64,000 bases of DNA from Mesorhizobium sp. Z1-4. Lineage in GTDB: Bacteria > Pseudomonadota > Alphaproteobacteria > Rhizobiales > Rhizobiaceae. Numbering within the stretch: position 1 is the first letter of the stretch; each line of letters opens with the position of its first letter. The stretch is taken from assembly GCF_004000235.1 (NCBI RefSeq), contig NZ_RCIO01000002.1, positions 254,179 to 318,178 of the forward strand, in the 5' to 3' direction. Made by a program: the position numbers and the translations under genes. The notes under the pieces are model-generated. The model had not been told where the DNA came from and searched no databases. It saw only the letters and a list, made by a program, of their open reading frames with translations. Of the stretch, positions 39,738 through 50,018 are shown in pieces.

Positions 39738-42467
39738 CTAGGCGAACGCGCCATGGCAGTGCTTGTACTTCTTGCCTGAGCCGCAAGGGCAGGCTTCGTT
39801 GCGGCCAACCTTGCCCCATGTCGACGGATCGTCGGGGTTGCGGTCTTCGGCGGCGACCTGGCGCGGCGGAGCAAGGGTCATCGTGTCACCGTCTCCCTCG
39901 CCGAAGTCGTTCTCGCCCGTCGTGGCGTCGACATGGACGCCTTCGCCGTCGGGCGCCTGCGGCGGCGGCGCATCGGCTGCCTCGCGCACCAGTTCGACAC
40001 GCATCAGCTGTGCAGTGACCGCCTGGCGCAGATTGGCCAGCATGGCCTGGAACAGTTCGAACGCCTCGGATTTGTATTCGTTAAGCGGGTCGCGCTGCGC
40101 GTAGCCGCGGAAGCCGATGACCGAGCGAAGATGGTCGAGATTGACGAGGTGCTCGCGCCACAGATGGTCGAGTGTCTGCAACAGCACCGTCTTTTCGACA
40201 TAGGTCATGATGTCGGGGCCGAAACGTTCGGCGCGCTCGGCGGCGGCCTTGTCGGCAGCCTCGGTCAGGCGCTCGCGGATGTGCTCCTCGTCGATGCCCT
40301 CTTCCTTGGCCCATTCCTCGACAGGCAAGTCGAGATTGAGGTGGGTGCGGACATCTTCCTTGAGTTTCTCGGTATCCCACTGCTCGGCATAGGCCTTCTC
40401 GGGGATACTGCGCGCCACCATGTCGTCGATGACGTCCTGGCGCATCTCGGCGACGGTTTCGGTAAGCGATTCGCCGTCCATCAGTTCGAGACGCTGCTCG
40501 AAGACCACCTTGCGCTGGTCGTTCATCACGTCATCGTATTTGAGCAGGTTCTTGCGGATGTCGAAGTTGCGCGCTTCCACCTTCTTCTGCGCCTTTTCAA
40601 GCGCCTTGTTGATCCAGGGGTGGATGATCGCCTCGCCTTCCTGAAGGCCGAGCTTCTGCAGCATGCCATCCATGCGCTCCGACCCGAATATGCGCATCAG
40701 GTCGTCCTGCAGGGACAGGTAGAACTTCGAGCGGCCGGGATCGCCCTGACGGCCCGAACGGCCGCGCAACTGGTTGTCGATGCGGCGCGACTCATGGCGC
40801 TCGGTTGCGAGCACGTAGAGGCCGCCGGCAGCCAGCGCCTTCTCCTTCAGCGCCTTGATGTCGGCGCGGATGGCCTCTTCCTTTTTCTTGCGCTCCGGCC
40901 CGTCTTCCATGTCGCCAAGTTCGTTGGCGATGCGCATATCCGCGTTGCCGCCGAGCTGAATGTCGGTGCCGCGGCCGGCCATGTTGGTGGCGATGGTAAC
41001 GGCGCCGGGCACACCGGCCTGGGCAACGATCAGAGCTTCTTGTTCGTGGTGGCGGGCGTTGAGAACCTGGAAGCTGGTGATGCCTTCGGCGCGCAGCCGC
41101 TCGGCCAGATACTCCGATTTCTCGATCGACGTGGTGCCGACGAGCATAGGCTGGCCTTTGGAGCTGGCGGCGCGGATCTCGTCGACGATCGCCTTGTATT
41201 TCTCTTCCGTCGTCCGGTAGACCTCGTCGTCTTCGTCGGCACGGCTAATCGGCAGGTTGGTGGGGATCTCGGCCACGTCGAGGCCGTAGATATTGCCGAA
41301 CTCTTCAGCCTCCGTCGCCGCCGTGCCGGTCATGCCCGCGAGCTTGGAATACATGCGGAAATAGTTCTGGAACGTCACCGAGGCCAGCGTCTGGTTTTCC
41401 GGCTGAATGGCGACATGTTCCTTGGCTTCCAGTGCCTGGTGCAGGCCTTCCGAATAGCGGCGGCCCGGCATCATGCGGCCGGTGAATTCGTCGATGATGA
41501 CGATCTCGCCATTGCGCACGATATAGTCTTTGTCCTTCTGGAACAGCCGGTGGGCGCGCAATGCATTGTTGGCGTGGTGGACGATGGCGACATTTTCGAT
41601 GTCGTAGAGGGACTCCCCCTTCATGAGGCCGGCTTCGCGCAGAAGATTCTCCATCTTCTCGGTGCCTTCCTCGGTGAAGGTGGCCGTACGCTGCTTTTCG
41701 TCGATCTCGTAGTCGCTCTCGACCAGATTGGGGATGAGTGCGTCGACGGCGTTGTACATGTCCGACTTGTCGTCGAGCGGACCGGAGATGATGAGCGGCG
41801 TGCGCGCCTCGTCGATCAGGATGGAGTCCACCTCGTCGACAATCGCGAAATTGTGACCGCGCTGCACCATCTGGCCGCGCTCATATTTCATGTTGTCGCG
41901 CAGATAATCGAAGCCGAGCTCGTTGTTGGTGGCGTAGGTGACGTCGCAGGCATAGGCCTCGCGGCGCTGGTCGTCATTCATGCCATGCACGATGACGCCG
42001 ACGGAGAGGCCGAGGAATTTGTAAAGCCTGCCCATCCATTCCGCATCGCGGGTGGCGAGGTAATCGTTCACGGTGACGACGTGCACGCCCTTGCCCTCGA
42101 GCGCGTTGAGGTAGACCGGCAGCGTAGCGACGAGGGTCTTGCCTTCGCCGGTCTTCATCTCGGAGATCGACCCCTCATGCAGAACCATGCCGCCGATGAG
42201 CTGCACGTCGAAGGGCCGCATGCCGAGCGCCCGGCGCGAAGCTTCGCGGACCGTCGCAAATGCGGGCACCAGAAGGTCTTCGAGCTTGGCGCCATTGGCG
42301 AGGTCCTCGCGGAACTTGACCGTGCGCGCAGCCAGTTCGGCGTCGCTCAGAGCCTCAAGCTCGTTTTCCATGGCGTTGATGGCCTCGATACGCGGGCGCA
42401 TCGCCTTCAGCCGCCGGTCGTTCGAAGAGCCGAATACCTTGCGGGCCAGGGCACCAAAACTGACCAT
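39738..42467 (-). CDS. secA: Preprotein translocase ATPase SecA
   Basis: A 909-residue ATPase driving proteins through SecYEG. Walker A is MKTGEGKT (residues 104-111). The helicase-type motifs [19 protein letters not shown] and [17 protein letters not shown] are present. The C-terminal SEC-C zinc motif ([13 protein letters not shown]) binds SecB and lipids. The ATG at 42467 gives the normal [18 protein letters not shown] start; the frame open to 42620 is rejected. Divergent from ppiC with a 229-bp gap in which no clear site was found. Confidence 0.98.
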   Translation of the reverse strand: MVSFGALARKVFGSSNDRRLKAMRPRIEAINAMENELEALSDAELAARTVKFREDLANGAKLEDLLVPAFATVREASRRALGMRPFDVQLIGGMVLHEGSISEMKTGEGKTLVATLPVYLNALEGKGVHVVTVNDYLATRDAEWMGRLYKFLGLSVGVIVHGMNDDQRREAYACDVTYATNNELGFDYLRDNMKYERGQMVQRGHNFAIVDEVDSILIDEARTPLIISGPLDDKSDMYNAVDALIPNLVESDYEIDEKQRTATFTEEGTEKMENLLREAGLMKGESLYDIENVAIVHHANNALRAHRLFQKDKDYIVRNGEIVIIDEFTGRMMPGRRYSEGLHQALEAKEHVAIQPENQTLASVTFQNYFRMYSKLAGMTGTAATEAEEFGNIYGLDVAEIPTNLPISRADEDDEVYRTTEEKYKAIVDEIRAASSKGQPMLVGTTSIEKSEYLAERLRAEGITSFQVLNARHHEQEALIVAQAGVPGAVTIATNMAGRGTDIQLGGNADMRIANELGDMEDGPERKKKEEAIRADIKALKEKALAAGGLYVLATERHESRRIDNQLRGRSGRQGDPGRSKFYLSLQDDLMRIFGSERMDGMLQKLGLQEGEAIIHPWINKALEKAQKKVEARNFDIRKNLLKYDDVMNDQRKVVFEQRLELMDGESLTETVAEMRQDVIDDMVARSIPEKAYAEQWDTEKLKEDVRTHLNLDLPVEEWAKEEGIDEEHIRERLTEAADKAAAERAERFGPDIMTYVEKTVLLQTLDHLWREHLVNLDHLRSVIGFRGYAQRDPLNEYKSEAFELFQAMLANLRQAVTAQLMRVELVREAADAPPPQAPDGEGVHVDATTGENDFGEGDGDTMTLAPPRQVAAEDRNPDDPSTWGKVGRNEACPCGSGKKYKHCHGAFA

Positions 42468-42696
42468 TATGGTCCTTTCAAAGCAAAGTCGCAGGGCCGG
42501 CGGCAATCTCGTCTGCTCGCGCGGACGCCCCGGATGTGAACGGACTTCCGGAAAAAACGGAAGTGGACGCGGAGTCGAAGGACAGATAAGAGGGGGCACT
42601 ATCGATGTCAACGCCGCCACAAGGCGGTTGCGGCCTGCACAAAAGAGCCAGATTTCGGCTGAAATGTGCCCTTCACAACCAACCGGAGAAGTCCGA

Positions 42697-43551
42697 ATGC
42701 ATCACCTAATTGGTCGGGCAGCCGCCGCCGTCATCCTCGCCGGTGCCGCCGCAATTTCAGTAACCGGAGCAGTGAGGGCGCAGGACACGACAGTCATCGC
42801 GACCGTAAACGGCCACACCATCACCGAGGCCGACGTGGTGCTCGCCGAGAGCGATCTCGACCCGCAGTTCGAGCAGCTGCCGCAGGACCAGCGGCGCGCC
42901 GCGGCGGTGTCGGCGATTATCGAGATCAAGCTGGCGGCAGCGGCCGCGGAGCAGGCCGGTGTTGCCGACAATCCCGAGTTTCAGCGGCGCATGAACTTTT
43001 TGCGTGACCGGGCCCTGCACAGCGAATTCGTGAAGGACCGTGTTGCGAACGCAGTGACCGACGAGGCCGTGCGTGCGCGGTACGACACCGAAATCGCGTC
43101 GGCGCCCGTGACCAACGAGGTTCGTGCATCGCACATTCTGGTAGAGACCGAAGAAGAAGCGCGCGACATCATTCGCCAGCTTGGCGAAGGTGCCGATTTC
43201 GGCGAACTGGCGAAAGAGCATTCCAGCGACGGCTCGGCGCAGAGTGGCGGCGATCTGGGCTTTTTCGGCCCCGGCCGCATGGTGCCTGAGTTCGAGAGCG
43301 CGGCATTTGCCCTGGATGTCGGAGGACATTCACAGGAGCCGGTAAAGTCGCAGTTCGGATTTCACGTCATCAAACTGACCGACAAGCGGCCGCAGCAGCC
43401 GCCGGCATTCGAGCAGGTGGAGCGGCAGATACGGTCGCTGCTGCTGCGCGAGAAATATTTCGCCGAGATCGCCGATCTCAGAAAGGCTGCCGAGGTTGAA
43501 ATCTCCGACCCTGCGCTCAAGGCGGCCGTAGAGGCCGTCGACGGCCAGTAG
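42697..43551 (+). CDS. Periplasmic parvulin peptidyl-prolyl isomerase (PpiC/SurA-like)
   Basis: A 284-residue exported chaperone. The signal peptide is [20 protein letters not shown] then AQD. An N-terminal SurA-like helical part precedes the rotamase domain (about 145-235: [54 protein letters not shown]). It aids folding of outer-membrane proteins. Situated directly upstream of argJ and opposite secA, as in other rhizobia. The ATG at 42697 starts the signal peptide; the frame upstream is a secA shadow. Confidence 0.93.
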   Translation: MHHLIGRAAAAVILAGAAAISVTGAVRAQDTTVIATVNGHTITEADVVLAESDLDPQFEQLPQDQRRAAAVSAIIEIKLAAAAAEQAGVADNPEFQRRMNFLRDRALHSEFVKDRVANAVTDEAVRARYDTEIASAPVTNEVRASHILVETEEEARDIIRQLGEGADFGELAKEHSSDGSAQSGGDLGFFGPGRMVPEFESAAFALDVGGHSQEPVKSQFGFHVIKLTDKRPQQPPAFEQVERQIRSLLLREKYFAEIADLRKAAEVEISDPALKAAVEAVDGQ

Positions 43552-43570
43552 CGACAGCGGGAAGGCAGCC

Positions 43571-44812
43571 ATGTCGACAAGCATTTCGCCGCTCGCTCCG
43601 AAAAAGCACCCGAAAATGCCAGCGATCGCCGGAGTGCGTATTGCGACCGCCGAAGCCGGGATCAAATACAGCGGGCGCACCGACCTTATGGTCATGGTGT
43701 TCGACGCCGGAACTTCAGCGGCGGGTGTTTTCACGCGCTCGAAATGCCCATCGGCGGCAGTCGATTTCTGCCGCGAAAACCTGCCGGGCGGTACAGCGCG
43801 TATCCTGGTGGTCAACTCCGGCAATGCCAACGCCTTCACCGGAAAGCGCGGGCGCGAGACGACACGCATGACCGCAGAGGCGGCGGCCCGAGCCGTCGGC
43901 GGCAGCGAGCGTGACGTCTTCCTAGCCTCCACCGGCGTGATCGGCGAGCCGCTGGACGCCGGGCGGTTCACGCATCTGCTTGCAAAACTTGCCAAGGACG
44001 CCGAGCCCGATGGATGGGCGGGTGCCGGCAAGGCCATCATGACGACGGATACGTTTCCGAAATATGCGTCTGCCGTTGCCAGGCTGGGCGACGCGGATGT
44101 CACCATCAACGGCATCGCCAAGGGCGCCGGCATGATCGCGCCGGATATGGCGACCATGCTGGCATTCGTCGCGACCGACGCGCCGATTGCCGCGCCTGTG
44201 TTGCAGGCATTGCTTTCCAAGGGCGTGGGCAAAACGTTCAATTCCGTCACCGTCGACGGCGACACCTCCACAAGCGATACGCTGATGATGTTCGCGACCG
44301 GTGCTGCGAGGGCGCATGGCGCGCCCGAAATCACCGATGCCGGCGATCCGCGGCTGGCTGGCTTCGAGCGCGCACTCAATCGGCTGATGAAATCGCTGGC
44401 CGTGCAGATTGCGCGCGACGGCGAAGGCGCGCGCAAGCTGATCGAGGTCAATGTCAGCGGCGCAAAATCCTCTCGTTCGGCGAAGAAGATCGCGATGGCG
44501 ATCGCCAACTCGCCGCTGGTGAAAACGGCGGTGGCGGGCGAGGATGCGAACTGGGGGCGTGTGGTCATGGCTGTCGGCAAGGCCGGGGAGCCTGCCGACC
44601 GCGATCTTTTGAGCATCAGCTTCGGCAAGCTGCGCGTCGCCCACCACGGCGAACGCGACCCCGGTTATTCGGAGGCAGCGGCGTCGGACTATATGCGGGG
44701 CGACGAGATCAGCATCGGGGTCGATATCGGTCTCGGCCGCGGCAAGGCAACCGTCTGGACGTGCGATCTCACCAAAGAATATGTCGCCATCAATGGCGAC
44801 TACCGCTCCTAA
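43571..44812 (+). CDS. argJ: Bifunctional glutamate N-acetyltransferase/ornithine acetyltransferase ArgJ
   Basis: A 413-residue self-cleaving enzyme of the arginine pathway. It recycles acetyl from N-acetylornithine to glutamate. The cleavage site [16 protein letters not shown] holds Thr195, which becomes the nucleophile of the beta chain. The second signature [11 protein letters not shown] is near residue 80. Start at 43571 follows a purine-rich GGGAAGG. Downstream come a GNAT gene (8-bp gap) and mutT (overlapping). Confidence 0.97.
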   Translation: MSTSISPLAPKKHPKMPAIAGVRIATAEAGIKYSGRTDLMVMVFDAGTSAAGVFTRSKCPSAAVDFCRENLPGGTARILVVNSGNANAFTGKRGRETTRMTAEAAARAVGGSERDVFLASTGVIGEPLDAGRFTHLLAKLAKDAEPDGWAGAGKAIMTTDTFPKYASAVARLGDADVTINGIAKGAGMIAPDMATMLAFVATDAPIAAPVLQALLSKGVGKTFNSVTVDGDTSTSDTLMMFATGAARAHGAPEITDAGDPRLAGFERALNRLMKSLAVQIARDGEGARKLIEVNVSGAKSSRSAKKIAMAIANSPLVKTAVAGEDANWGRVVMAVGKAGEPADRDLLSISFGKLRVAHHGERDPGYSEAAASDYMRGDEISIGVDIGLGRGKATVWTCDLTKEYVAINGDYRS

Positions 44813-44820
44813 GGACGATC

Positions 44821-45600
44821 ATGAGCGAGCTGCTGAACACATCGCCGCTCGGCGTGGCGAGGCGCTTCGAAGCCGCAGGCTTCAGGGCCTGGCCGGCTGC
44901 CTCCGTGCACTACGATCATACATGGATCATCCGGCTCACGGCCGGGCATCCGGCCAAGCGGCTCAATTCCGTCAATCCGCTTGATCCGGGCGATGTCCGC
45001 GATCTGGACGGTCGTATAGAACGGGCGGCGCGGCGCTTCGAGGCTTATGGGCGGCCGCTGGTGTTCCGGATGTCGCCGCTGGCGGGCGAACAGCTGACAA
45101 AGCGGCTTGATGCGGACGATTGGGAACGGTTCTCGGAGTCACTCGTGATGATGATGCCGCTGAGAGCGGCACCGCTTGACGACGTCATGCCGCTCATTCC
45201 CCTCAAAGACCTTGGCCGCTACATCAGCGCGACGATCCGTACGCATCAACATGACGCCTCGGTGCGGCCGGGACTGACCGAGCTCGTCGGTTCTATCGAA
45301 CCGGAGGCGGGGCTTTTTGCCATCGATGCCGAAGACAAGGCGGTGGCCAGCGCGCTTTGCGTTCATGACGGCGAACTGGCCGGCCTTTTCGAGGTTGCAA
45401 CGCATGAGGCGGCGCGCGGCAATGGCCATGGCCGTCGCATCGTTCTTTCGGCCATGAAATGGGCGCGCACGCGCGGCGCACGTATTGCCTGGCTCCAGGT
45501 CGAAGCCGACAATGAAGCCGCAATTGCGCTTTACCGTTCGCTCGGGTTCAGTGAAGCGTACCGCTATCACTACCGCCGCCCGCAGGAGGACGGAAAGTGA
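44821..45600 (+). CDS. GNAT family N-acetyltransferase
   Basis: A 259-residue protein. The C-terminal GNAT fold (about 165-250) has the acetyl-CoA loop ATHEAARGNGHGRRIVLSAM and the later IALYRSLGFSEAYRYHYR. The N-terminal 150 residues form a divergent, possibly duplicated GNAT half. Substrate unknown. The gene is tucked between argJ and mutT; its stop overlaps the mutT GTG start (GTGA), so the three genes are one operon. Confidence 0.9.
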   Translation: MSELLNTSPLGVARRFEAAGFRAWPAASVHYDHTWIIRLTAGHPAKRLNSVNPLDPGDVRDLDGRIERAARRFEAYGRPLVFRMSPLAGEQLTKRLDADDWERFSESLVMMMPLRAAPLDDVMPLIPLKDLGRYISATIRTHQHDASVRPGLTELVGSIEPEAGLFAIDAEDKAVASALCVHDGELAGLFEVATHEAARGNGHGRRIVLSAMKWARTRGARIAWLQVEADNEAAIALYRSLGFSEAYRYHYRRPQEDGK

Positions 45601-46013
45601 GCGGGCAGGGGCCCCGCAAACTGCTTATCGTTGTTGCCTGCGCGCTGGTCGATGCCGACTCGCGGGTGCTGATAGCGCAACGGCCGCAAGGCAAGTCGCT
45701 GGCCGGATTGTGGGAGTTTCCCGGGGGCAAGCTGGAAGCCGGCGAAACGCCGGAAGAGGCGATCGTGCGCGAGCTCCGGGAAGAGCTCGAGATCGAGACC
45801 AAGGTCGCCTGCCTGGCGCCGCTGACCTTTGCCAGCCACACCTATGAGGATTTCCATCTGCTGATGCCGCTTTTCGTGTGCCGCAGGTTCTGGGGAACGC
45901 CGGTTGCGGTGGAACATCAGGCGCTCAAATGGGTGCGGCCGCAGAAGCTGCGCGACTATCCCATGCCGCCGGCCGATGAGCCGCTGATCGCACATCTGAT
46001 CGATCTGCTTTGA
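45597..46013 (+). CDS. mutT: 8-oxo-dGTP diphosphatase MutT (Nudix)
   Basis: A 138-residue Nudix hydrolase starting at GTG. The Nudix box at residues 44-66 (GKLEAGETPEEAIVRELREE) has all metal-binding Glu residues; the usual Gly before the last position is Glu. It removes 8-oxo-dGTP to prevent A-T to C-G mutations. Length is close to E. coli MutT (129). The GTG overlaps the GNAT stop. Confidence 0.93.
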   Translation: MSGQGPRKLLIVVACALVDADSRVLIAQRPQGKSLAGLWEFPGGKLEAGETPEEAIVRELREELEIETKVACLAPLTFASHTYEDFHLLMPLFVCRRFWGTPVAVEHQALKWVRPQKLRDYPMPPADEPLIAHLIDLL

Positions 46014-46123
46014 AGCAATTCCAAGTCAATCATGATTAACGGATCCTTCACGCGGCAATGAAATAGTACAACTTGTCCGTTTCGGCGATTGGCACCGGGG
46101 CGCGTGGGCAAGGAGCCGGTTTC

Positions 46124-46450
46124 ATGTGGCCTGAGCAGAACGGGAACACCCGACCCAAAGAAGACGAACCCCAGGACTTTCTTGGCGTTGCGGGCTCTCT
46201 GCGGTTTGCGCTTCTGTTCGGCGCCGCGGCAATCGCACTGGCACTGTTCGTTACTCCCTTTGCGCAGAGGCAGGCCGAGTCTCTTATGGCGCGCGCGCCG
46301 ATGGGCCTCGACACGATGTCCACCGGTTCTATCGGCCCTTCTGGTGGCAGCAGCGGCGGCAGCTACACGATCCGCCGCAGCGTGCTTCAATCAAGCCCGA
46401 ACTCAGTCTGCATTATCAAACAGAACGGTGCGCGCACCGGCGATTGCTGA
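46124..46450 (+). CDS. Small single-pass membrane protein, unknown function
   Basis: A 108-residue protein. The ATG at 46124 follows AAGGAG at 46110-46115. A hydrophilic N-terminus is followed by one helix (LRFALLFGAAAIALALFVTP, about residues 27-46) and a Ser/Gly-rich periplasmic part ending YTIRRSVLQSSPNSVCIIKQ and GDC, with two Cys that could form a disulfide. It lies just upstream of the Flp pilin gene. Family not recognised. Confidence 0.7.
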   Translation: MWPEQNGNTRPKEDEPQDFLGVAGSLRFALLFGAAAIALALFVTPFAQRQAESLMARAPMGLDTMSTGSIGPSGGSSGGSYTIRRSVLQSSPNSVCIIKQNGARTGDC

Positions 46451-46472
46451 AGTGGTGCCAGGCTCCAACGCG

Positions 46473-46487
46473 TTAACCATTCGTAAC
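46473..46487 (+). promoter_or_regulatory. Near-consensus CtrA-like site upstream of flp
   Basis: TTAA-N7-TAAC, one base from the CtrA box, lies 44 bp before the Flp start. In Caulobacter the related pilin gene pilA is CtrA-controlled, which makes the site plausible but weak. Confidence 0.3.
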
Positions 46488-46530
46488 GGCCTGCGGGATT
46501 ATGGTTCCGCGGGTAAACAGGGGTGCCCGC

Positions 46531-46698
46531 ATGATCAAGCGCTTTTTCCATGACCGGAATGGTGCCACCGCAATCGAGTACGGGCTAATCGTCACCGTGC
46601 TGTCACTGGCGATCGTCGCCGGTGTCGCGACGGCCACCAATTCGATCGAATATCTGTTCGCAAACAACACCAGCAGGCTGCAGCAGTCGTTGAACTAG
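46531..46698 (+). CDS. flp: Flp family type IVb pilin
   Basis: A 55-residue prepilin: a basic leader (MIKRFFHDRNG), then the processing site G|ATAIEYGLIV with the conserved Glu at +5 and a hydrophobic helix (LIVTVLSLAIVAGVATA). It would be cut by TadV/CpaA and built into adhesive Flp pili. No tad/cpa export genes are in this window, so assembly must rely on genes elsewhere. The ATG at 46531 is used; an upstream in-frame ATG at 46501 would spoil the leader. Confidence 0.92.
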   Translation: MIKRFFHDRNGATAIEYGLIVTVLSLAIVAGVATATNSIEYLFANNTSRLQQSLN

Positions 46699-46701
46699 CT
46701 G

Positions 46702-47574
46702 CTAGCTCGGCTTGAGTTTTTCCAGAGCTTCGGCCAGCGAAGCTTTTGCACTGCCGGGTCTAAGCGGCTTTTGCTGCGACTGGTGCGGCGCCCAGCCTGA
46801 CATCCACACGGTCGAAAAAGTTGCCCTGATACGGCCATCCGGGTCGGAATAGCGCTCGGCATAGATTTGCGCGGCCCGCAGAAAAAGCTGCCGCGATGCA
46901 GGCTTGCGGCTGCGGTCCGCCAGCGCGCTGGTTGCGCCCATAGCGCGCAGATCGCGCATCAAATCGAACATCGTGTCATATCGAATGGTGAGGGTTTCGG
47001 TATCGGCAACCGGAAGCGCGAAACCCGCGCGTTGCAGTAGTCCGCCGGCCGCGCGTACATCCATGAAAGGCGCAACGCGTGGACTGGCCCCTCCCGTCAG
47101 TTCAGTTTCCGCTGCGAGGAGTGCGGCCCGCAGCTCTGTCAGCGTGTCCTGTCCCGGCAAAGCAGCGAGGAAAAGCCCGTCGGGTCTGAGCGCCTTTCTG
47201 ATCTGAGCCAGAAGGCCGGGCGTGTCGTTGGTTTCGTGCAATGACAGCATGGAAATGGCGAGGTCGACGCTTTCGGGTGCCAGTGGCAGGGCTTCGACAG
47301 GCGAAACGAGGCCCGGGGCGCCGGCAAGGAATGCCGCGTCCGGCTCGATTCGCAACACGCTTTCGACTTTGCCCGAGGCCGCGAGTGCCGCCGCCGGGGC
47401 CGCCGACAAAGCATGCAGCGTGACCGCGCATTGAAAGCGGCGTTCGACCGAAGCAAGCCGTATCGAGAGATCGGCAACGTGGTGCGCCAGCAGGAAATCA
47501 GCGCCAGTTGTCGCTGCGCGGAAAGCCCGCAGCCGGCGCCGCGTGATCAGATCGCTGTCGAAAATCCGGTCCAT
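46702..47574 (-). CDS. SAM-dependent methyltransferase (NDUFAF5/BioC-like)
   Basis: A 290-residue protein. The Rossmann methyltransferase fold shows VESVLRIEPDAAFLAGAPG near motif I, APESVDLAISMLSLHETND near motif II and FLAALPGQDTLTELRAALLA. The last resembles the NDUFAF5 family of mitochondrial complex I assembly hydroxylases/methyltransferases, common in alphaproteobacteria. The motif I glycines are weak, so activity is uncertain. ATG at 47574; the frame open to 47988 overlaps comF in reverse and is rejected. Divergent from comF. Confidence 0.85.
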   Translation of the reverse strand: MDRIFDSDLITRRRLRAFRAATTGADFLLAHHVADLSIRLASVERRFQCAVTLHALSAAPAAALAASGKVESVLRIEPDAAFLAGAPGLVSPVEALPLAPESVDLAISMLSLHETNDTPGLLAQIRKALRPDGLFLAALPGQDTLTELRAALLAAETELTGGASPRVAPFMDVRAAGGLLQRAGFALPVADTETLTIRYDTMFDLMRDLRAMGATSALADRSRKPASRQLFLRAAQIYAERYSDPDGRIRATFSTVWMSGWAPHQSQQKPLRPGSAKASLAEALEKLKPS

Positions 47575-47655
47575 TCCATCCTGCGCTTTGAGAACTGCAC
47601 GAAACGCCGTAGCGTGCCGGCGCGTTCCACTTTCGCCGCGGTTCTGGTCGCCGAT

Positions 47656-48431
47656 ATGATTGCAGATATCAAGACCCATAGCGTATCTGCCGCCGCAAGC
47701 CTCGCGCGGGTGCTGTTTCCGCCGGTCTGTCCCGGCTGCCGGCGGCATGTGCGCGAGCCAGGCACATTGTGCGCCTCGTGCTGGCCGGAGGTCCGGTTCA
47801 TCGAACCGCCCTATTGCAGCGTTCTGGGCACGCCATTCGCCTTCGAAGTGGGGAAGGCGCTGTGTCGCCTGCGGCGATTGCCGAACCTCCGCCATTTGCG
47901 CGGGCGCGGGCTGCCGTGGCCTATTCCGGCATCGCGCGCGAGCTGGTGCAGAACCTGAAATACCGAGACCGTACAGATCTCGCGCCATGGATGGCGCGCT
48001 GGATGATCAGGGCAGGTTCAGAGCTCACCGGGGATGCCAATCTCGTTGTGCCGGTCCCGCTGCACGCCAGGCGGTTCTTTTCGCGCCGGTTCAACCAGTC
48101 GGCAGAGCTGGCGCGCCATGTCGCGCGGCTGGCGGGTCTGCGCTTCGAACCGGCGGTGATCAAACGCATCAGGCCAACGCGCCAGCAGGTAGGGCTTGCC
48201 GCCAATGAACGCGCGGCCAACATGCGCGGCGCATTCGGCGTGCCGGGTGCCGCCAAGCCGGAACTCGCTGGACAGCGCGTTCTGCTCGTCGATGACGTGT
48301 TCACGACCGGGGCGACAGTGTCGGCAGTGACACGTGTGCTGAAGCGGGCGGGTGCGCGCGAGGTCGACGTTCTCACATTTGCGATGGCGCTGCCGGGGGA
48401 CTTCCTGCCCGAAGACGCAGACACTATATAG
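47656..48431 (+). pseudogene. comF: ComF family phosphoribosyltransferase-like protein, frameshifted
   Basis: The N-terminal part (from ATG 47656) carries the double zinc finger PPVCPGCRRHV and LCASCWPEVRF up to CSVLGTPFAFEVG. The C-terminal part lies one frame away: SPAAIAEPPPFARARAAVAY, YRDRTDLAPW, RFNQSAELARHVARLAGL and the PRPP loop VLLVDDVFTTGATV. One extra G in the GGGG run at 47850-47853 would join EVG to EGAVSPAA and give a normal ComF of about 258 residues. ComF-type proteins act in DNA uptake or recombination. Either inactive gene or sequence error. Grx follows 14 bp later. Confidence 0.88.
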
Positions 48432-48445
48432 GGCGTCTGGAGTGC

Positions 48446-48727
48446 ATGATGACCGAAGTTACGATCTATACCCGCATGATGTGCGGTTATTGCGCCGCAG
48501 CCAAGAGGCTGCTGGAACGCAAGGGCGTGAAATACACCGAGCACGATGCGAGCTTCTCGCAGGAATTGCGGCGCGAGATGATCCAGAGAGCCAACGGGCG
48601 CTCGACATTTCCGCAGATTTTCATCGGCGATCTCCATGTCGGCGGGTCTGACGAACTCCATGCGCTGGAGCATGCCGGGCGGCTTGACCCGATGCTGGAA
48701 GGCGTTGACCGGCAAGGTGCGGCCTGA
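48446..48727 (+). CDS. grxC: Glutaredoxin GrxC
   Basis: A 93-residue monothiol/dithiol redox protein. The active site CGYC is at residues 13-16, with the TFPQIFIGDLHVGG cis-Pro segment and GGSDELHALE for glutathione binding. It reduces protein disulfides and glutathionylated Cys using glutathione. Its stop overlaps the start of the next gene (TGATGA). The start with two Met codons may be at 48446 or 48449. Confidence 0.95.
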   Translation: MMTEVTIYTRMMCGYCAAAKRLLERKGVKYTEHDASFSQELRREMIQRANGRSTFPQIFIGDLHVGGSDELHALEHAGRLDPMLEGVDRQGAA

Positions 48728-49590
48728 TGAGTGTGTTGCGGGTTGCGGCGCTGCAGATGCGCTCGACGACTGAAATCGCGCGCAACGCGGCCGATTTTGA
48801 GAAACTGGTGCGAGAGGCAGCGGGCCAGGGTGCCCGCTATGTACAGTCTCCCGAAATGACCGGCGCACTGGTCCGCGACCGCGAAGCGCTGAAAGATCAA
48901 ATCACCTCGGCGCAGAAGGATATTGTCGTCGGCAAAGCATCGGAGCTGGCCGCCGAACTCGGAATTCATCTTCACGTCGGCTCGACCGCGATCGCACGTG
49001 AAGACGGCAAGGTTGCCAACCGCGCATTTCTCTTCGCCCCCGACGGATCGCTGATTACCACCTACGACAAGGTGCATATGTTTGACGTCGATCTCGACAA
49101 TGGCGAGAGCTGGCGCGAATCCGCGACCTATGAGCCCGGACGCGAGACCGTGGTTGCAGGTATCGGTGCTGCGCGGCTCGGCCTGTCGGTTTGCTACGAT
49201 CTGCGGTTCCCGCAGCTGTTCAGGGCGCAGGCGCTTGCGGGAGCACAAGTGCTGACGCTGCCGGCGGCATTCACCCGGCAGACGGGCGAAGCGCACTGGC
49301 ACGTGCTGTTGCGTGCGCGGGCAATCGAAAACGGTGCATTTCTCGTGGCAGCCGCCCAGGGCGGAAAACATGAAGACGGCCGCGAGACTTTTGGCCACTC
49401 GATGATTGTCGACCCCTGGGGTGCAATCGTCGCCGAAGCCGATCATGACGAGCCCGCAGTGGTGGTAGCCGACATTGACGTATTGGCGTCGGCCGCGGCG
49501 CGGGCCAAGGTGCCGAACCTTGCCAATGCGCGGCCGTTCGAGGTCAGGACTGTGGCTGCATCGGGCGCGGCAGAGCGGCGCGCATCATGA
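48727..49590 (+). CDS. Carbon-nitrogen hydrolase (Nit1-like, deaminated glutathione amidase)
   Basis: A 287-residue nitrilase-superfamily amidase. The catalytic triad is present: Glu in VQSPEMTGALV, Lys in TYDKVHMFDVDL and Cys156 in LSVCYDLRFPQLFRAQ. The sequence is closest to the Nit1/Nit2 omega-amidase group, which repairs deaminated glutathione. The neighbouring glutaredoxin gene fits this. The ATG overlaps the grx stop; the DUF1178 gene overlaps its end by 4 bp, so all three are coupled. Confidence 0.92.
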   Translation: MSVLRVAALQMRSTTEIARNAADFEKLVREAAGQGARYVQSPEMTGALVRDREALKDQITSAQKDIVVGKASELAAELGIHLHVGSTAIAREDGKVANRAFLFAPDGSLITTYDKVHMFDVDLDNGESWRESATYEPGRETVVAGIGAARLGLSVCYDLRFPQLFRAQALAGAQVLTLPAAFTRQTGEAHWHVLLRARAIENGAFLVAAAQGGKHEDGRETFGHSMIVDPWGAIVAEADHDEPAVVVADIDVLASAAARAKVPNLANARPFEVRTVAASGAAERRAS

Positions 49591-50012
49591 TCCGCTTTTC
49601 GCTGTGCTGCGATCGCGAGCATGATTTCGACGGCTGGTTTCGCGACAATGCGGATTTCGACAAGCAGAAAAAGCGCGGGCTCGTGACTTGCCCCGTCTGC
49701 AATTCCGCGAAGGTCGAAAAGGCGCTGATGGCGCCTTCCGTGCAGACGGCACGCAAGCGCGAGAAGGTGGCGCTGGGCATGAATGCCGAACAGAAGCAGC
49801 TTATGGGCAAGCTGAAGGAGCTTACCGACAAGGTGAAGCAGAATGCCGACTATGTCGGCGACAAGTTTCCCGAGGAGGCACGCAAGATCCATTTCGGCGA
49901 AACGGACGCGCGCGGCATCTACGGCGAGGCGTCACCAACAGAGGTGAAGGAACTGCTGGACGACGGCGTTGGGATCATGCCGCTGCCGAACATCCCTGAC
50001 GATACGAACTAG
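49587..50012 (+). CDS. DUF1178 family protein
   Basis: A 141-residue protein with two Cys near the start (FSLCCDREHDFDGWF) and a CPVCNS pair (residues 35-38), suggesting metal binding. The end is helical (LGMNAEQKQLMGKLKELTDK). DUF1178 proteins are conserved beside the Nit1/grx genes in alphaproteobacteria; function unknown. It starts four bases before the upstream stop and is convergent with ubiG. Confidence 0.9.
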   Translation: MIRFSLCCDREHDFDGWFRDNADFDKQKKRGLVTCPVCNSAKVEKALMAPSVQTARKREKVALGMNAEQKQLMGKLKELTDKVKQNADYVGDKFPEEARKIHFGETDARGIYGEASPTEVKELLDDGVGIMPLPNIPDDTN

Positions 50013-50018
50013 CCGAAG

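Noticed and set aside
39933-42539. 868-codon ORF opposite secA
   Set aside because: Codon-bias shadow of secA; Asp/His/Val-rich with no recognisable motif and no ribosome binding site.
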